From assembly GCA_029747015.1 (NCBI GenBank), contig JAKOGI010002740.1:25404-89403 (forward strand): a stretch of DNA of 64,000 nucleotides, given 5' to 3'. Both the position numbers and the translations under genes were made by a program. The DNA comes from Carnegiea gigantea. Its lineage: Eukaryota; Streptophyta; Magnoliopsida; Caryophyllales; Cactaceae. Shown one piece after another: positions 47,415 through 59,652 of this stretch (position 1 is the stretch's first letter; each line of letters opens with the position of its first letter). The notes below the pieces were generated by a model that was given only the letters and a program-made list of their open reading frames with translations, had not been told where the DNA came from and searched no databases.

Positions 47415-48119
47415 GAGTTAAGGATGAAGTTAGCATGTAGTTTCACATCGTAGGGAATTGCCCAAAGATAGTCACATTTTTTTGCATGTAAGAACAAAAC
47501 GAAGAAGGCACAGATTCTTTCTTTTGCTATTGAAGGCAGCTATGACTTTTGAGCGTCAAAAGTAGTGCAAAGCAATAGTATAGTAAGTACATGGCAAATC
47601 AACTTCATTCATTTAACATTGTTTCTATAAGAACTATTTTTTTACCCTCTAGATCACCATATATCCTAAAATATACTCCTAATCCCATATAAAGAGTCAT
47701 AAAATAGAGGGAAAAGAAAATCAAGGGGAGCCAACCATAGGGAAAAAAATAAAAATATGGACATTAACATGATTCGTAAGAAAACTAATATTGAAGTACC
47801 TCTTGGAAATTCTGTGATGCTATAGTGTGTTAACCTTATTTTTGGTCTTTTTGGGACTTCAACCACTATATCTTTGCCTTTGTCATTGTTCAATCCAAAA
47901 TTATTACATTTTATACCCTTTATTATCCAATATTTTCTCATAAATAAATTACTAAATTAGGATTTTAATATTGTTTTGCTTATTTTGTAGGAATTGAAAA
48001 TTTTGGAAAAATAAACAACTAGCTCAAAGGTTGGAACAAGAAAAGAGGAAAGAAGAGAAGAGAAGAAAGGCAGCCCCAGCCCATGCCTACTTCAAGACCA
48101 ATGCTTCAACCTTTCTGCT

Positions 48120-48184
<65 letters not shown>

Positions 48185-49254
48185 GGGCCAACCTATATCT
48201 GACCCAGCTTTGAAGCCCATGTGCTAGCCTCCATCCCGGTCTAGTCTTCTCATTAAATCTCACATGTGCGCCTTTTGTGACCCGAGCTGCTCTTCTCCAT
48301 TTTTGTCCCTCACTGGACCTAGCCCAAATGCTCCATTTTTCCCAGACTTCAACGGGCCAACGTAACTCAGTCCAACTCCCCTCTTCATCTATGTCACACG
48401 TGCACCCCATATGTTGAGCACCTAGCCTCTTTCATTTTCTTTCTTCATCCTCAGTGCTACCTGCAGAGCTGGCTGTTGCTACTTCTCCCTCCTCTATCAT
48501 ACCTTCACATTCTCTCTCCTCTTTCAATATCACCATCAGCAAAACGGGTGTTTAATTAGAGTACTTATAGAGACAGGGTTTGTTAATTTAAGAATAATGA
48601 AATCATCGAAGAAATGTGAGATTGCAGCTTTGGGGGTTACAAATTAAAGGTCGAAGCTCGAAGGGTAGGGAGAATTAGCTAGTAGAGCATAGAATAGCGA
48701 GTAGAGTTGAATCTTCTAATTATTAATTTTTGTTCTTACTTCTCTTTTATTTGTGATTTTCATATCTAGGTTGTAGTTTCATAAGTGGTGTAATGTGGCT
48801 TTAGTTATGAGATTCAAATAAAGAGTTCCAATTCTGATTTGGAATCGTACAAGCTCAATTTCATTTAGTTACTAAGGTTCTACTTCCCCATTGCGAATCT
48901 GGTGTTGTTATCCAACAAATGCTTAGAATTTTGGCTTCAATTGTCTTGGTACAAAGCCATGGCAGCGAAGTCTCAATAGTTTTAATTGTTATTATTTTGA
49001 TTACTGCTTTCATTGTTTTAGAGTGTTCGAAAGTTACTGTTGTCAGTATAACTATAGTTTAAAAGTGGATAGAATTCAGCATAGACTTAGTCATATTTGT
49101 TAACACGTTGTTTCATTAAGCGACATAGCTTAAGTATCTTGTTAATGTTAGCATGTTAAGTAATAATTTATGACCTAATTTCATATTTCATCCTTCTGGA
49201 CCAACCCTCAAGTATTATGACGATAAAACATACACTTGCGGAAAATTTACAACA
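47415..49254 (+). repeat. Probable solo gypsy LTR
   Basis: The end reads GACCTAATTTCAT..CATCCTT..GACCAACCCTCAAGTATTATG..TACACTTGCGGAAAATTTACAACA. That is parallel to GGCCTAATTTCATCCCT..GAGGAGACGATTCTCAAATGCTG in the LTRs ending at 18421 and 22959. The middle holds a pyrimidine-rich and (TC)n part with GGGCC/CCCATG words typical of gypsy LTR transcripts. No internal domain follows. The start is a guess. Confidence 0.4.
48123..48181. repeat. (TC)n microsatellite
   Basis: An uninterrupted CT dinucleotide run of nearly 60 bp. Open frames across it are Leu-Ser or Arg-Glu repeats and not genes. Confidence 0.97.
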
Positions 49255-49527
49255 GTCGTTATTCCTTGTTTGTACACCTTATATATAAAGATCAGGCCCT
49301 CATTTCTAATGATAGCTTGAGTGACAAACATTTTGTTCTCTCCTTGGGAGCATATCATTATTAGGACTATGAAACAATATATTTAATGAGAAATTGCATT
49401 ACAATCGATTTACATAAATAAAACTACTAGAACAACTACTATATGTTATAATACTGGTCATTTACACGGTCCTGACATAACTTGGAAATTTTAGGCATGG
49501 GGGGAAAAGGTATGTCTTCATGATACT

Positions 49528-49875
49528 TGATGATCACTAATTTACATAGTAATGATCACTATTTTGTATAATGATGACTAGTAATTCATTAAGTGATGAT
49601 CACTAATTTATTACAATTTGTTGAAATATTTTGGGATCAATGATTTGTTTCCAAAAGATCACTAATTTTCTTAATGATGAACACTAGATTTAGAGGTCAT
49701 TAGCAATGTTTAGACACAAAGATCATGTATGCATCATTTAGTTGGGGTCTTAGACCAGTAATGTGTCTATTAATGATCACTAGTTTCTAAGTTACTGATA
49801 AAGTTTATATGCAAAGATCATTTATAATATGATCACCAATTTTTCTATTAACGATTTATACAATGATGATCACAA
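49528..49875. repeat. Cluster of TGATCACTAATT motifs, first block
   Basis: The word TGATCACTAA or one-base variants recurs at irregular spacing (for example 49531, 49553, 49598, 49657, 49773, 49829), often preceded by TGA to give TGATGATCACTAATTT. Confidence 0.8.
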
Positions 49876-50039
49876 ATTTTGAAAACCACAACACCATTTT
49901 CTTCCCTCAAATAGCAACAACAATTTGGCTATTAGACTCATTACAAGACATAATCTTAAATCCCGTAGAAAGAAAGACTAGTCTTTCTATAAAAGATGAA
50001 GGAAATAAAACAAAAACAGCAAAAACAAGGAAGGCTGAA

Positions 50040-52012
50040 ACACAAAACAAGTACCTGCTGGCAATGTTGTGCTGTTACAGTGCATGAAGTTCATCGTACC
50101 TCTCTTAAGGACATCCTGAACATCACAGTTTAGTCCTTGTACTTCTATTGTCGAAATACCAAGCTCTAAATCTACAAAGATAACTCCAGTGGGCAGTGTT
50201 GGTTCCCCTCTTGCGAGAACCCAAGGTTAAAACCAGGTGGAGTGAACTGTGGGAACTTGTGCATAGTACCTCAAGAGCTCACAAACTTCTTCTTAACTGC
50301 ATGACTCTCCATCAAGCAGCCCTCTAATTCATACAAGTTGGGCGAGAGAACCAGGATTCCACTCTTCAACTTCTTAGGCGCATCCCCTATAAGCACATCA
50401 GCACCGATTCTATAGCTACTTTTCTTACTCACTTGAGGAGGTGCATGCTCCAGGGAGTAATTCTTCCAATTCTATCATGACTTTTCCCAGCAGCTGGCTA
50501 TTGCTTATGATTTTATCAGTTATCGTCTTCCTATCCTCAAAAGGAGCCTAATTGAAACAAATAATACTTATAAGCAAATAGAAATCTCATTTCCAGTGAA
50601 AACAATAAAGGAAAACAACACAAGTGCATTTTCACACCCAAAAACAAAAAGTATTTAACTTACCTTGACCTTTGACACTCATGCTCAATCTTTAACTTTA
50701 GTTTCAGCTTCAACACATCTGTTGTGATGTTCCTCTTTATTAACTTCTTCCTCCTTATCAACTAATGTGGTCTTATCTAAGAAATCATCATAATAAACTC
50801 AGTCAAATCCAACTTCGAATTCTTTTTCAGCCCTAAATTTTATGTCCTCATTAGTCCACCCTCTCAATGTTGGGAATTGACGGGGCACTGACCTTAGTTT
50901 GAAAACCACATGATCAAGGTAACACAACTGCAAGAATTAGAACACATTGAGAGAAAAAAAAAATTGAATCTAAATTATAAAATGAAAGTGAAGAAAAAAA
51001 AGGCATTGAACGAATCACTGATTCGTACAATAATGATAACTAATTTTTCTACTAATACCACTAATGTATTAAAGATAATACGTTAAAATAATTTCCTGAT
51101 CATTAATTTTTACAATAATGATTGCTAATCAGATAGATGATGATCACTAATTTGCAGGTTATTGATAGCGTTTAAATGTAAGGATAATCTATAATTGATT
51201 AAGTTTACCCGTTAGATCAATAATTTATTTGATGGTGATGGCTAATTTATTGGTGTTAATTTGTTGGAATATTTGGTGATCACTAAATTATCCATTGATG
51301 ATCACTAATTTGTCTACTAATGACCACTAATTTATTTTAAAAAGGGTTTGAAGTAATCACTAATTTCTCTAATGATGATTACTGATCTATTAAAGGTAAT
51401 ATGGTGGAATATTGTGTGATCACAAAATTTTGTAATAATAATCACTAATTAGACATATGATGATCAGTAATGTACAAGTTATTACCAGTTTTCAAATGTA
51501 AAGAGAATGTATGCATGATTAGGTTAGTGATAGAGATAAAATACAAAAACAATCCCATGAATGATCATTAATTTTTCTAGTAATGACCACAAATTTTTTT
51601 GATAATGATCACTAATTCAGAATGCTTAACGCAAACTTTATCTATGATTCATAAATAATTAGGACCACCTAATGCCTTTTTCTAACTATTGGGCTTCAAC
51701 TTAAGTCTTGAAAAAGAACATACCATAAGAGAAAGGATTGGCCACCTGCAGAATCTCGACTTCTTCTTCCTCCACTCATGGACTAATACAACGAGCGCTC
51801 CCATTGTATATTGCACCTAGTTCATTTGAATGACTTTGTTGAATCTAGTAGTATGATTAGTATGACATAATTCATTGCCTCTTTGGTTATCGCGCAGACA
51901 TGTGGACATGAGGAATATCATGAAATTTTTTTTGAAGGCCTCCCCTCTATCTACTTAACTCTTCATTATTTCAATCATCTCCCCACATTTAGGGATACTA
52001 TCATGGTCAGGC
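50040..52012 (-). pseudogene. Plant-mobile-domain / ULP1-type transposon ORF, 3' exons
   Basis: This is the downstream half of a gene split by the Athila-like insertion. The exon ending at 51724 reads FKKNFMIFLMSTCLRDNQRG, then ALVVLVHEWRKKKSRF..PIL and a GTATGT donor at 51723. The next exon (50927-50664) reads LCYLDHVVFKLRSVPRQFPT then LRGWTNEDIKFRAEKEF. A further exon from 50547 reads APFEDRKTITDKIISNSQ and later FTPPGFNLGFSQEG. These match, in order, the region upstream of the ULP1 protease in plant ULP1-carrying transposons. Introns are rich in TGATCACTAA words. Several stops break the frame (for example FEVGFD followed by a stop in exon 2). The domain's function is unknown. Confidence 0.65.
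51000..51625. repeat. Cluster of TGATCACTAATT motifs, second block (intron)
   Basis: At least four exact TGATCACTAA words (51141, 51277, 51299, 51606) and many variants (TGACCACTAATT, TGATCATTAATT, TAATCACTAATT) fall in the inferred intron between exons ending at 51724 and starting at 50927. Confidence 0.8.
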
Positions 52013-53363
52013 CTATGAATATCATATTTACATAGGATTTCATGAGTGTTTTGGTGTAATTTTAAGGGATTAGAGTGCTTAATTATGCGATTTTATGCTG
52101 TTTTTCTGCTTTATGTTCGGATTTGGTGTTGCTGACAATATTTTATAGAAACAGGGTAAGAGAACCCAAGCATGTCATAAACATCAATGAAGAATTATCA
52201 AGGAGCCAAAGAGCCCACAAAGACTGGCCAAAAACCCATAAGAGACATGGCTTACCTGGGTATATATCAGGGATAACCTGAGATAGCACACACAGTCAAC
52301 CTGGGTTGACCAAATTTTATAGAATCAACAGGGCAAAGCGACCAAAGGGCAGCACGGTCTGTCCGTGGCGGGGGCGATGTCCATGGTGGTCCCCACGCAC
52401 TAACCATGGTCATCCCTGTTCCCCTAAGCTTGCTTGTTTTCTTCACGACTATTCGACTTTCAGGCAGTTTTTACATTTTGGGTGCAGAATATTTGTGATA
52501 AAAAGGCCATTTTCAGCCTCATTTCATTCCCATCATTCAATTTCTTCCCTTCAACATCCATCATCTAGATTAATATTTAGATTGGATTGGAGAACGAGAG
52601 AGTGAATTGAAGTAAAGATTTACAAGGATTCCATCCCATGTTCTTAACAACTGCTCAAGCACAATATTGGGTAAGCTTTTTCTCTTCTCTTTTCTTCTAT
52701 TTTCTCATTTTTTTAATTTATGTTTTGTAATTTTGATGATGATTTTGTTTGTTTTGATTTTGGATTTGTGCAAATAACGGTTAAGTTCTCGATTTGTTGT
52801 TTATCTCTTTGTCTATTTGGGCATTATTGGATTGTTTTATCGAATATTAGATGTGCATTGTCTTGTAAGAAATTTGATCGCTTTGTTACATGTTTTGGGT
52901 GTTGGATGAAGAATTGACGGGTAAAATTCAATACTTGAACTGTAGGATTTGACTTAATTGTATGAAATCTTGATGAAGTCACACCAATTGAGAAACCACT
53001 AATTTGATAATCGCATGCTTAATGGACTTAAACAAACCAAAAGCCCTTGAGAAATGGTAATCGGTTAGATTTAAGTATTTTACTTCACCTTGAAAGACGG
53101 TTGTGATGCTTCAATTGTCAATTTTAAAATAATCAATTGAGGAAGAAGTGCTTGACTGATGTGTAGATCGAGTGATTGCTTGTTTTGCTTAATTATATGA
53201 TTATTTATTCGTTAGATTAGATAGTTGATTAGTTTAATTTCAATACCAAGTATTGATCTGTTTGGCCTATCTAAAGGGGATAAAGCCCAATAGATCAACC
53301 TAGTCCTTATGAGAGATATCCTTGATTTTACTACAACACCACTGTGCACTTGCGTTCTTATCA
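52013..53363 (+). repeat. 5' LTR of the complete Athila-like element
   Basis: 1,351 bp. It contains a GC-rich imperfect palindrome (CACGGTCTGTCCGTGG and later ACCATGGTC) near 52353-52410. The first bases CT replace the expected TG. Confidence 0.92.
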
Positions 53364-53369
53364 AGTTTT

Positions 53370-53387
53370 TGATGCTGTTGTTGGGAA
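53370..53387 (+). other. Primer-binding site, tRNA-Asp, with six transitions
   Basis: TGATGCTGTTGTTGGGAA against the Asp primer site TGGCGCCGTTGCCGGGGA: 12 of 18 bases match and all six mismatches are C-to-T or G-to-A. Confidence 0.75.
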
Positions 53388-53814
53388 CTTGTGTTGAATA
53401 TTGGGCTTTTTCCAATAGGTTTGCCTAAGCATGTTGTTTTTGTTTGAAAAAAAAAGAACAAAAAGTGCAAAAAAGTTTAAAAAAGTGATGGCCATTTTCC
53501 ATTTTTCCCCATTCGAGCATAAGTTATTTTGGAGGTATTTTAAGCGATCAAATGCCTTTCTTGCTTAATGTGGTTATTATGTGGATAAATGGAAAATTTT
53601 AGACATTGTTGATGAGGGTATGAATAGTAAAATTTACGCTCTTTTAGAGTAGTGAGATTTTCATGGTAAAAATATTGATGAGACAAAGTATTTTCTTGAG
53701 TGGATTACTTGGGATTCATTAGAGTTTGAGAAGGCTAGTCGTGTTTTCAGATATTCATTCTCTTATACTTGTGCCTTTTATGCTAGATCTTATTATGCTC
53801 CTTTTTAATGTGGT

Positions 53815-54510
53815 TTGTATAGTTCTTCTGACCATGGTATAAATTCATGTCCTTATTATGAATGTTATGTACAACCTGACTGTGCATCGTTTATGGATAA
53901 TAATGATGTTGTCTTGACCTTACCTGATTCATTTTTTCCTTTAGCTGAGTGCACGGGGCTCGAAGTGTGTGAGCCAATTGGAGTAGTTACTACGTTTGTT
54001 AATGCATGTTTTGAGTCAGAAGATGCTTTTAATGACATGCATGACCTCGTTGAGACTCCTTTGGAGAGGTTGTGTGATGTGTTTACGCATAAGGAGTCTC
54101 CTAGCCTTGGTTTTTATAATCTTATTCTCCCTAATCCTCTTAATCATTCCCATATTTCCCCTATGTGGTCATTACCCTCTTATTTCCCCAAGTATTACAT
54201 TGATATGCCCATTGATAATTCTATAATTTTTTATGCTAATGTTGATTTGGGCTATGAGGACAACATGTTTTGCATGCTTGGTGGGAATGTTGAAAAGTTT
54301 GTGTACCTAGGTTACTTTGGAGGGTATGATGCCTCTCGTGATCCATGTTGCATATACTTGGTGGATAGGCCTAGAAAACCCATGTGGAACACTTTCTTCA
54401 ATTTCACTTTTGATTTTTCAGTGGCGTTTGGTTTATTAAATAGAGCACTAACTTTTTTGTTATGTTCATCTTCATGCTCTCTCATAGCCAAACTTGTGAG
54501 CCCCATGTGA
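53815..54510 (+). CDS. 231-codon ORF of unknown function in the Athila-like element
   Basis: A single uninterrupted frame starting MYSSSDHGINSCPYYECYV (M at 53815) and ending IAKLVSPM. It is acidic and rich in Cys, Tyr, Phe and Pro, without a CCHC knuckle, protease box or coiled coil. The last 50 residues include a hydrophobic stretch (FGLLNRALTFLLCSSSCSLI) that could be a membrane segment. It lies about 450 bp after the primer site, where gag would be. The upstream sequence in the same region is open only in pieces, so the true start may be earlier and lost. A broken counterpart may exist at 18960-19470. I do not recognise the family. Confidence 0.45.
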   Translation: MYSSSDHGINSCPYYECYVQPDCASFMDNNDVVLTLPDSFFPLAECTGLEVCEPIGVVTTFVNACFESEDAFNDMHDLVETPLERLCDVFTHKESPSLGFYNLILPNPLNHSHISPMWSLPSYFPKYYIDMPIDNSIIFYANVDLGYEDNMFCMLGGNVEKFVYLGYFGGYDASRDPCCIYLVDRPRKPMWNTFFNFTFDFSVAFGLLNRALTFLLCSSSCSLIAKLVSPM

Positions 54511-55850
54511 CTGTGTTTGACAAGCTTTTGTAGGCCTTGACTACAGCTTATTTAGTGGGCCGTGTCTTCAACTTGTAATGGAGTGGCTTATGCGGCATTT
54601 GGCCTGGTTCCATGAAGCCTTAACTTAGATGTACCCTGAGATCCATATGTTTTGTTTTCCCTTCCCTTCTCCTCCTTTCTTTCCTTTGAATAATAATGCT
54701 TTATCTAAGCATGGGGAAAGGGTAGCTTCATGTTTTCAATTTTGGTCTTTAGTTTGCATACTAGTTAGAGCATATTAAGGTTTCTTTTTGTTTGCACTAG
54801 TGTGTTGCAATTAGCTACATTTTAGGTATTGCATATAGGATTGCATGTAGGGATGGTGTTGATGGATTTGAGATAACCTCCAATGATGTTTTTAATAGGT
54901 AATATCGCTTTCATGAGCTTGAGTAATTTTTGATGTGTGATCCCTTTTGGAGCTAAAATTTATGAAAGGTTTTGTAAATATTTCTTGCTTTAGCCTTTGT
55001 CTTCATTTAGAACTAGGTTGCCCCTTAGAGTCCTTAGCACTAATGTTTATACATGATAATCATTCTAAGAGCTTGTTGAGACTTTGGTGGATATCCCATG
55101 AGATTTTGAGCTTTATGTGGATTAAATCATCATGTTTAGTCTCATTTTATTTGGTATGTGTAATTCTTTCATTTTGCATCTCAATAACTTCCCTTTACTC
55201 TTATTCAAAAATATGTTAGCATGTGCATACTTGATGATATGATGCATGCATTGTTTGTCTAGTTGTTTAGTAATATAGCCAAATAGCCTAACCTTGTGTT
55301 ACATGTTTTTTCCATTTGCTAGCCCTGTTGAGCTCATTTCTGTTTTTATCGTGAACACTTCATATTAGCCCTTGGCCAAACACATATTCCTAACCTTCAA
55401 GTCAAGTCTATGGAGCATCATTTCATCTATGTAATGGGTGATTTTGAGGGTAATTGAGTTTAAGGTGGCTTCGGTATGATGGTTTATTGAGTGATTGGTG
55501 ATATTGATCATTTAGTTGTGGTTCCATCTTATTTAGGTTGTGTATATGTATTAGTTGTGAGTTGACAAATGAGTGGTCCTATGCTTTTCAATAATTAAAA
55601 TTCTTATTGCATCCTCCGAAAGGAAGAAAAAGAAAAAAAAACTACGTTGAAAAAAGAGATGACATCAAGAAGAAAAACACAAAAAAGAGAAGAAAACAAA
55701 AGCGAATAGATGATTGACATTAAACATGTAGATAGCTTGTGTTCCTTATTAGTCAACTCATTTTCTAGTTAATTCGTACAGGATATTCATTGTGTTTTTG
55801 AGGTTTGGAGTGCTGATGGTTCATGGTTACTTGGATGCTTATTGGTTGCT
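54511..55850 (+). other. Athila-like interior without recognised gene
   Basis: Noncoding, with a purine-rich tract at 55615-55700 resembling those of the Athila element at 12955-13905. No domain is visible in the open frame 54947-55216. Confidence 0.55.
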
Positions 55851-55857
55851 CATTAGT

Positions 55858-57794
55858 ACAATAACACCACCTCCCAGTGTGGGTCCCGCTTTCGCAGGGT
55901 CTGGGGAGATCCAGGTGTAGGCAACCTTACCTCTATCGGCATTCCTACCCGTAGAGAGGCTGATTCTAAGAGACCCACAAAAAAAGAATTTGTGAAAATA
56001 TTTTATAGAAGAAAGCTTTTATGAAAACATTTAATCGGGAAAATTAGGGCCACATAGCAAGGGATGACTAAGATAAATTAAAGGACAAGATGCTGAAACT
56101 ATAAAACGTAAGAACAATATAACAGGGGATGGTAACATACCTAACAATCAGAGGTAAGCAAACACTGCCTCTACCCAGAAAAAAATACAACCTGCATATG
56201 AGCACGGAAAAAAAAAAGGAACTACTACCAGTACTAAGCCACTGCAACCAAAAGACAACTACGGAGTCGACTCTCTGCGATCTAAGATCTTAATCCTATC
56301 TCGCCACAGTCTCCTATCCTGAGCCAGGTTCTCCGTCAAACCCACAACTTTCAAGTCCTCTCTAATCACCTCGTCCAAACTCTTCTTTGGTCGACCCCTC
56401 CCTCTTTTACCTTCGGGGATGTCGATCATCTCACATCTCCTCACTGAAGCGTCCACACTTCTCCTTTTCATATGGCCAAACCATCGGAGTCTTGTTTCTC
56501 TCATCTTATCTTCGATGGGAGCGACTTTAGCTAAATCCCTGATTACTCCATTCCTAATTCTGTCTATTCTCGTAAAACCACACATCCACCTAATCATCCT
56601 CATCTCTGCTACTATCAACCTTTGAACCTGCGTCTTTTTGAGAGGCCAACATTCTGATCCATAGAGAACAGCTGGTCTAACTACCATCCGATAGACTTTG
56701 CTTTTCAATCCTGGGGGCACCCCCTTATCACACAGCACACCTGAGGTAAACTTCCATTTTTGTCAGCCCACTTTTATTCGTTGATTAATATCTTCGTTAA
56801 TATCCCCATTATGCTGAATGATCGAGCCTATATACTTAAACTTATCGACCTTAGGTATCGACCTCCCATCCAGGATGACTTCTCCCCCCGCATCTACCCT
56901 TCCACTAAAACGACAGTGAAGGTATTTCGTCTTCGATATACTTACGCTAAAACCTCTAGCTTCCAACGTATACCTCCATCTCTCCAACTTCTCATTAACT
57001 CCCTGTCTAGTCTCATCAATAAGAACAATGTCATCTGCAAATAGCATACACCATGGTAGCGCATCTTGAATCCCTCTTGTAAGTTCATCCATAACTAAGA
57101 TGAAAAGAAAAGGGCTTAAGGCAGAACCCTGATGCAGACCTATACCAACGGCAAAGTCATTGGTGACCCCTCCTGGCATCCTAACACTCGTCCTACCTCC
57201 CTCGTACATATCCTTAATAACTCGAATATATAAAGGTGACACTGCTTTCTTTTTCAAGCAGCTCCATAACACTTCACGCGGGACTCTATCATATGCTTTT
57301 TCCTGGTCAATGAACACCATATGAAGATCCACCTTTCTATCTCTGTACAAACCCATGAGCCTTCTAAGGAGGTAAATCGCCTCTATGGTCGACCTGCCTG
57401 GCATAAAACTAAATTGATTCTCTGAAATTGAAACATCCTTCTGCAACCTTCTCTCAATCACCCTCTCCCATAGCTTCATAGTGTGGCTGAGCAACTTTAT
57501 ACCCCTAAAATTATTACAATTTTAAATATCCCTTTTGTTCTTATACAGAGCGATGACTGTACTAGACCTCCATTCTCTGGGCATCTTAGCAATCCTAAAA
57601 ATAACATTGAAAAGCTCCATTAGCCACTCTAATCCTTCTTCACCCAAACACTTTCATACTTCCATCGGTATCTGATCTGGACCCTCTGCCTTCCCATTAG
57701 TCATCTTCTTTAAGGCCTCATTAATCTCGGCCTTTGTGATATGACCATACTACTCATTAGTCATTTGGCTAAATGACTCCACATTGCCCAAATG
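55858..57794 (-). mobile_element. RTE-type LINE, 5' truncated, nested in the Athila-like element
   Basis: The minus strand holds the RT and the typical C-terminal end of plant RTE elements, then a 3' untranslated region with the well-known GGTAAGGTTGCCTACA...CCCCAGACCCTGC signature and a TTG-like tail (CACTGGGAGGTGGTGTTATTG). CATTAGT occurs on both sides (55851-55857 and 57795-57801) and may be the target duplication. The ORF is missing its endonuclease, so the copy is 5' truncated as usual for LINEs. Confidence 0.88.
56259..57790 (-). pseudogene. RTE LINE reverse transcriptase, several stops
   Basis: From 57790 the frame enters RT at the block KMTNGKAEGPDQIPMEV. The core (57494-56766) shows QFSFMPGRSTIEAI, the first catalytic region VFIDQEKAYDRVPR, the block GLHQGSALSPFLFILVMDEL and the catalytic box MLFADDIVLIDE. 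After one stop the same frame runs 56738-56262: CDKGVPPGLKSKVYRMVVRP, LYGSECWPLKK, RLRWFGHMKRR and KRGRGRPKKS, the C-terminus typical of plant RTE. In-frame stops include Trp-to-TGA changes near 57650 and at 56763, and a Gln-to-TAA change near 57521. No frameshift is evident in the RT, so the copy is fairly young. The endonuclease domain is absent. Confidence 0.9.
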
Positions 57795-58303
57795 CATTAG
57801 TTCACTCCTTTCCCTTATCCCTTTTAGCCCACACTACAACCCAAGTGAAGTCTTTGTGATTGTCTTGTGCACATTGTATTTTAGTGGTGGTGAATTTGAG
57901 AGCCTTTGTAAGCCTAAGGTGGATTGCATTTTTGGAATGGGTCTTCAGTGAACCCATGCTATATTTCAAACACATGAGCAGGAGTGATCCATATTTCTCA
58001 AAAGTGAGGCTCTACCAGCGTATTTAGTCCACAAGTCTATATGCTTATATGTGTGCTTTATGGTTCCTTAGGGGTGATCAAGTTCGATTTCGACTTGTGG
58101 TCATGTACTTCCTTGAAAACTGTCACCTTCTTCTGATTTTCAAATGTCTTACACACTACTTGGGGTTATCATTGATTGTCATTCTTGCTTGTGATATGCT
58201 ATGACTTGCCTACTTTAACGAGGTTGTTAGGTATTTGAGTCCTAGATGCATCTCCCTTTGTTGAATTTATCTAGTGTTTACTTGAGGATGAACCAAGGTT
58301 TAG

Positions 58304-58314
58304 GCATAGGGGAG
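58304..58314 (+). other. Polypurine tract of the Athila-like element
   Basis: CATAGGGGAG sits directly before the 3' LTR (TGATGAATATC at 58315), where plus-strand synthesis is primed in LTR retrotransposons. Confidence 0.7.
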
Positions 58315-59652
58315 TGATGAATATCATATTTGCATAGGATTTCATTAGTGTTTTAGTGTAATTTTAGGGGATTAGATTGCTTAATTATGTGATTCTATGC
58401 CCTTTATCTATTTTACGCTCAGATTTGGTGTTGTTGATGATATTTTACAGAAACATGGTAAGAGAACCCAAGTATGTCATGAAAATTAATGAAGAATTAT
58501 GCAAAGAGCTAAAGAGCCGCCATACTGGCCAAAAACCTACAAGAGACATGGTTTACCCAGGTATATATCATGGACAACCCGGTAAAGCATACACAGTCAA
58601 CCTGGGTTGAATAGATTTTATAGAATGAACAAGGTAAACCGGCCAAATGGCACCATGGTCTGTCCCTCGTGGGGGCCACAATCTGTGGTCCTCCCCATGC
58701 ACTAACCGTGGTAATCCCTGTTCCTCCGAGATTGCTTATTTCATTCACAGTTGCTCGACTTCCAGGTGATTTTTATGTTATGGCTGCAGAATATTCGTGA
58801 TAAAAAGCTTGTTTTAAGCCTTATTTCATCCCCACCACTTTATTTCCTCTCTTCAACATCCATAATCTAGATTAGGATTTAGATTAGATTAGAGGAAGAG
58901 GGAGTAAATTGAAGTGAAGATTTGCAAGGTTTCCATCCCGGATTTATAATGACGCTTCAAGCGCGATATTGCTAAGCATTTCTTTTCTCTTCTCTTCTCT
59001 TCTCTTTTCTGATTTTAGATTTATATTTTGTAATTTTGATTATGATTTTGTTGTTGTGATTTTGGATTTATGCACATAACAGCCAATTTCACGATTTGTT
59101 GTTCATATCTTTGAGTATTTTGGAATTATTGGATTGTTTTATCGAATATTAGATGTTTATTATCTTGTAAGAAATTTGATCGCTTTCTTACATGTTTTAG
59201 GTGTTGGATGAAGAACTAAAAGGTGAAATTTAATACTTGAACTATAGGATTTGACTTGATTGTGTGGAGTCTTGAGAAAGTTACACCAATTGAGAAACTT
59301 CCACCTTGATAATCGCATGTTTAATGGACCTAAACAAATCAAAATCCTTTGAGAAACGGTAATTGGTTAGATTCAGGTATTTCACTTCAGCTTGAAAGAG
59401 GCTTGTGATGCTTCGATTTTCGATTTTAAAATAATCAAATGAGGAAGACGTGCTTGACTGATGCGTAAATCGAGTGATTGCTTGATTCCATTATTATTTA
59501 TTAGTTAGATTAGATAGTTGATTAGTTTAATTTTAATATGAAGTATTGATCTTCTTAGCACATAATGGGACAAAGCCCAATAGATCAACCTAATCCTTGT
59601 GAGAGACGACTTTAATTTACTATAATGCCACCGTACGCTTATGACCTTATCA
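58315..59652 (+). repeat. 3' LTR of the complete Athila-like element
   Basis: 1,338 bp, TG..CA, paired with 52013-53363 and followed by the duplication CAGGC. It has the same GC-rich palindrome-like motif near 58652-58715. Confidence 0.93.

Larger units (their letters stand above)
52013..59652 (+). mobile_element. Athila-like non-autonomous LTR retrotransposon, complete with target duplication
   Basis: LTRs 52013-53363 and 58315-59652 start CTATGAATATC / TGATGAATATC and end CTTATCA. The 5-bp duplication CAGGC flanks the element (52008-52012 and 59653-59657). A degraded tRNA-Asp primer site follows the 5' LTR and the polypurine tract CATAGGGGAG precedes the 3' LTR. The interior holds one 231-codon ORF and no gag zinc knuckle, RT or integrase of its own; the only polymerase inside belongs to a nested RTE LINE. 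The element interrupts an exon of the plant-mobile/ULP1-type gene. Confidence 0.93.

Noticed and set aside
47558..47580. GTAGTG at 47564 as the second terminus of the CACTA relic
   Set aside because: The reverse complement CACTACTTTTGACGC does not match the candidate terminus at 40741 and has no subterminal repeats beside it.
48120..48410. Minus-strand frame with an Arg-Glu repeat tail
   Set aside because: The tail is the (TC)n microsatellite and the rest lies in LTR-like sequence.
49528..51625. CRISPR-like array of short repeats
   Set aside because: The repeats are short, degenerate and irregularly spaced, and the context is a plant transposon; there are no spacers of constant length and no cas genes.
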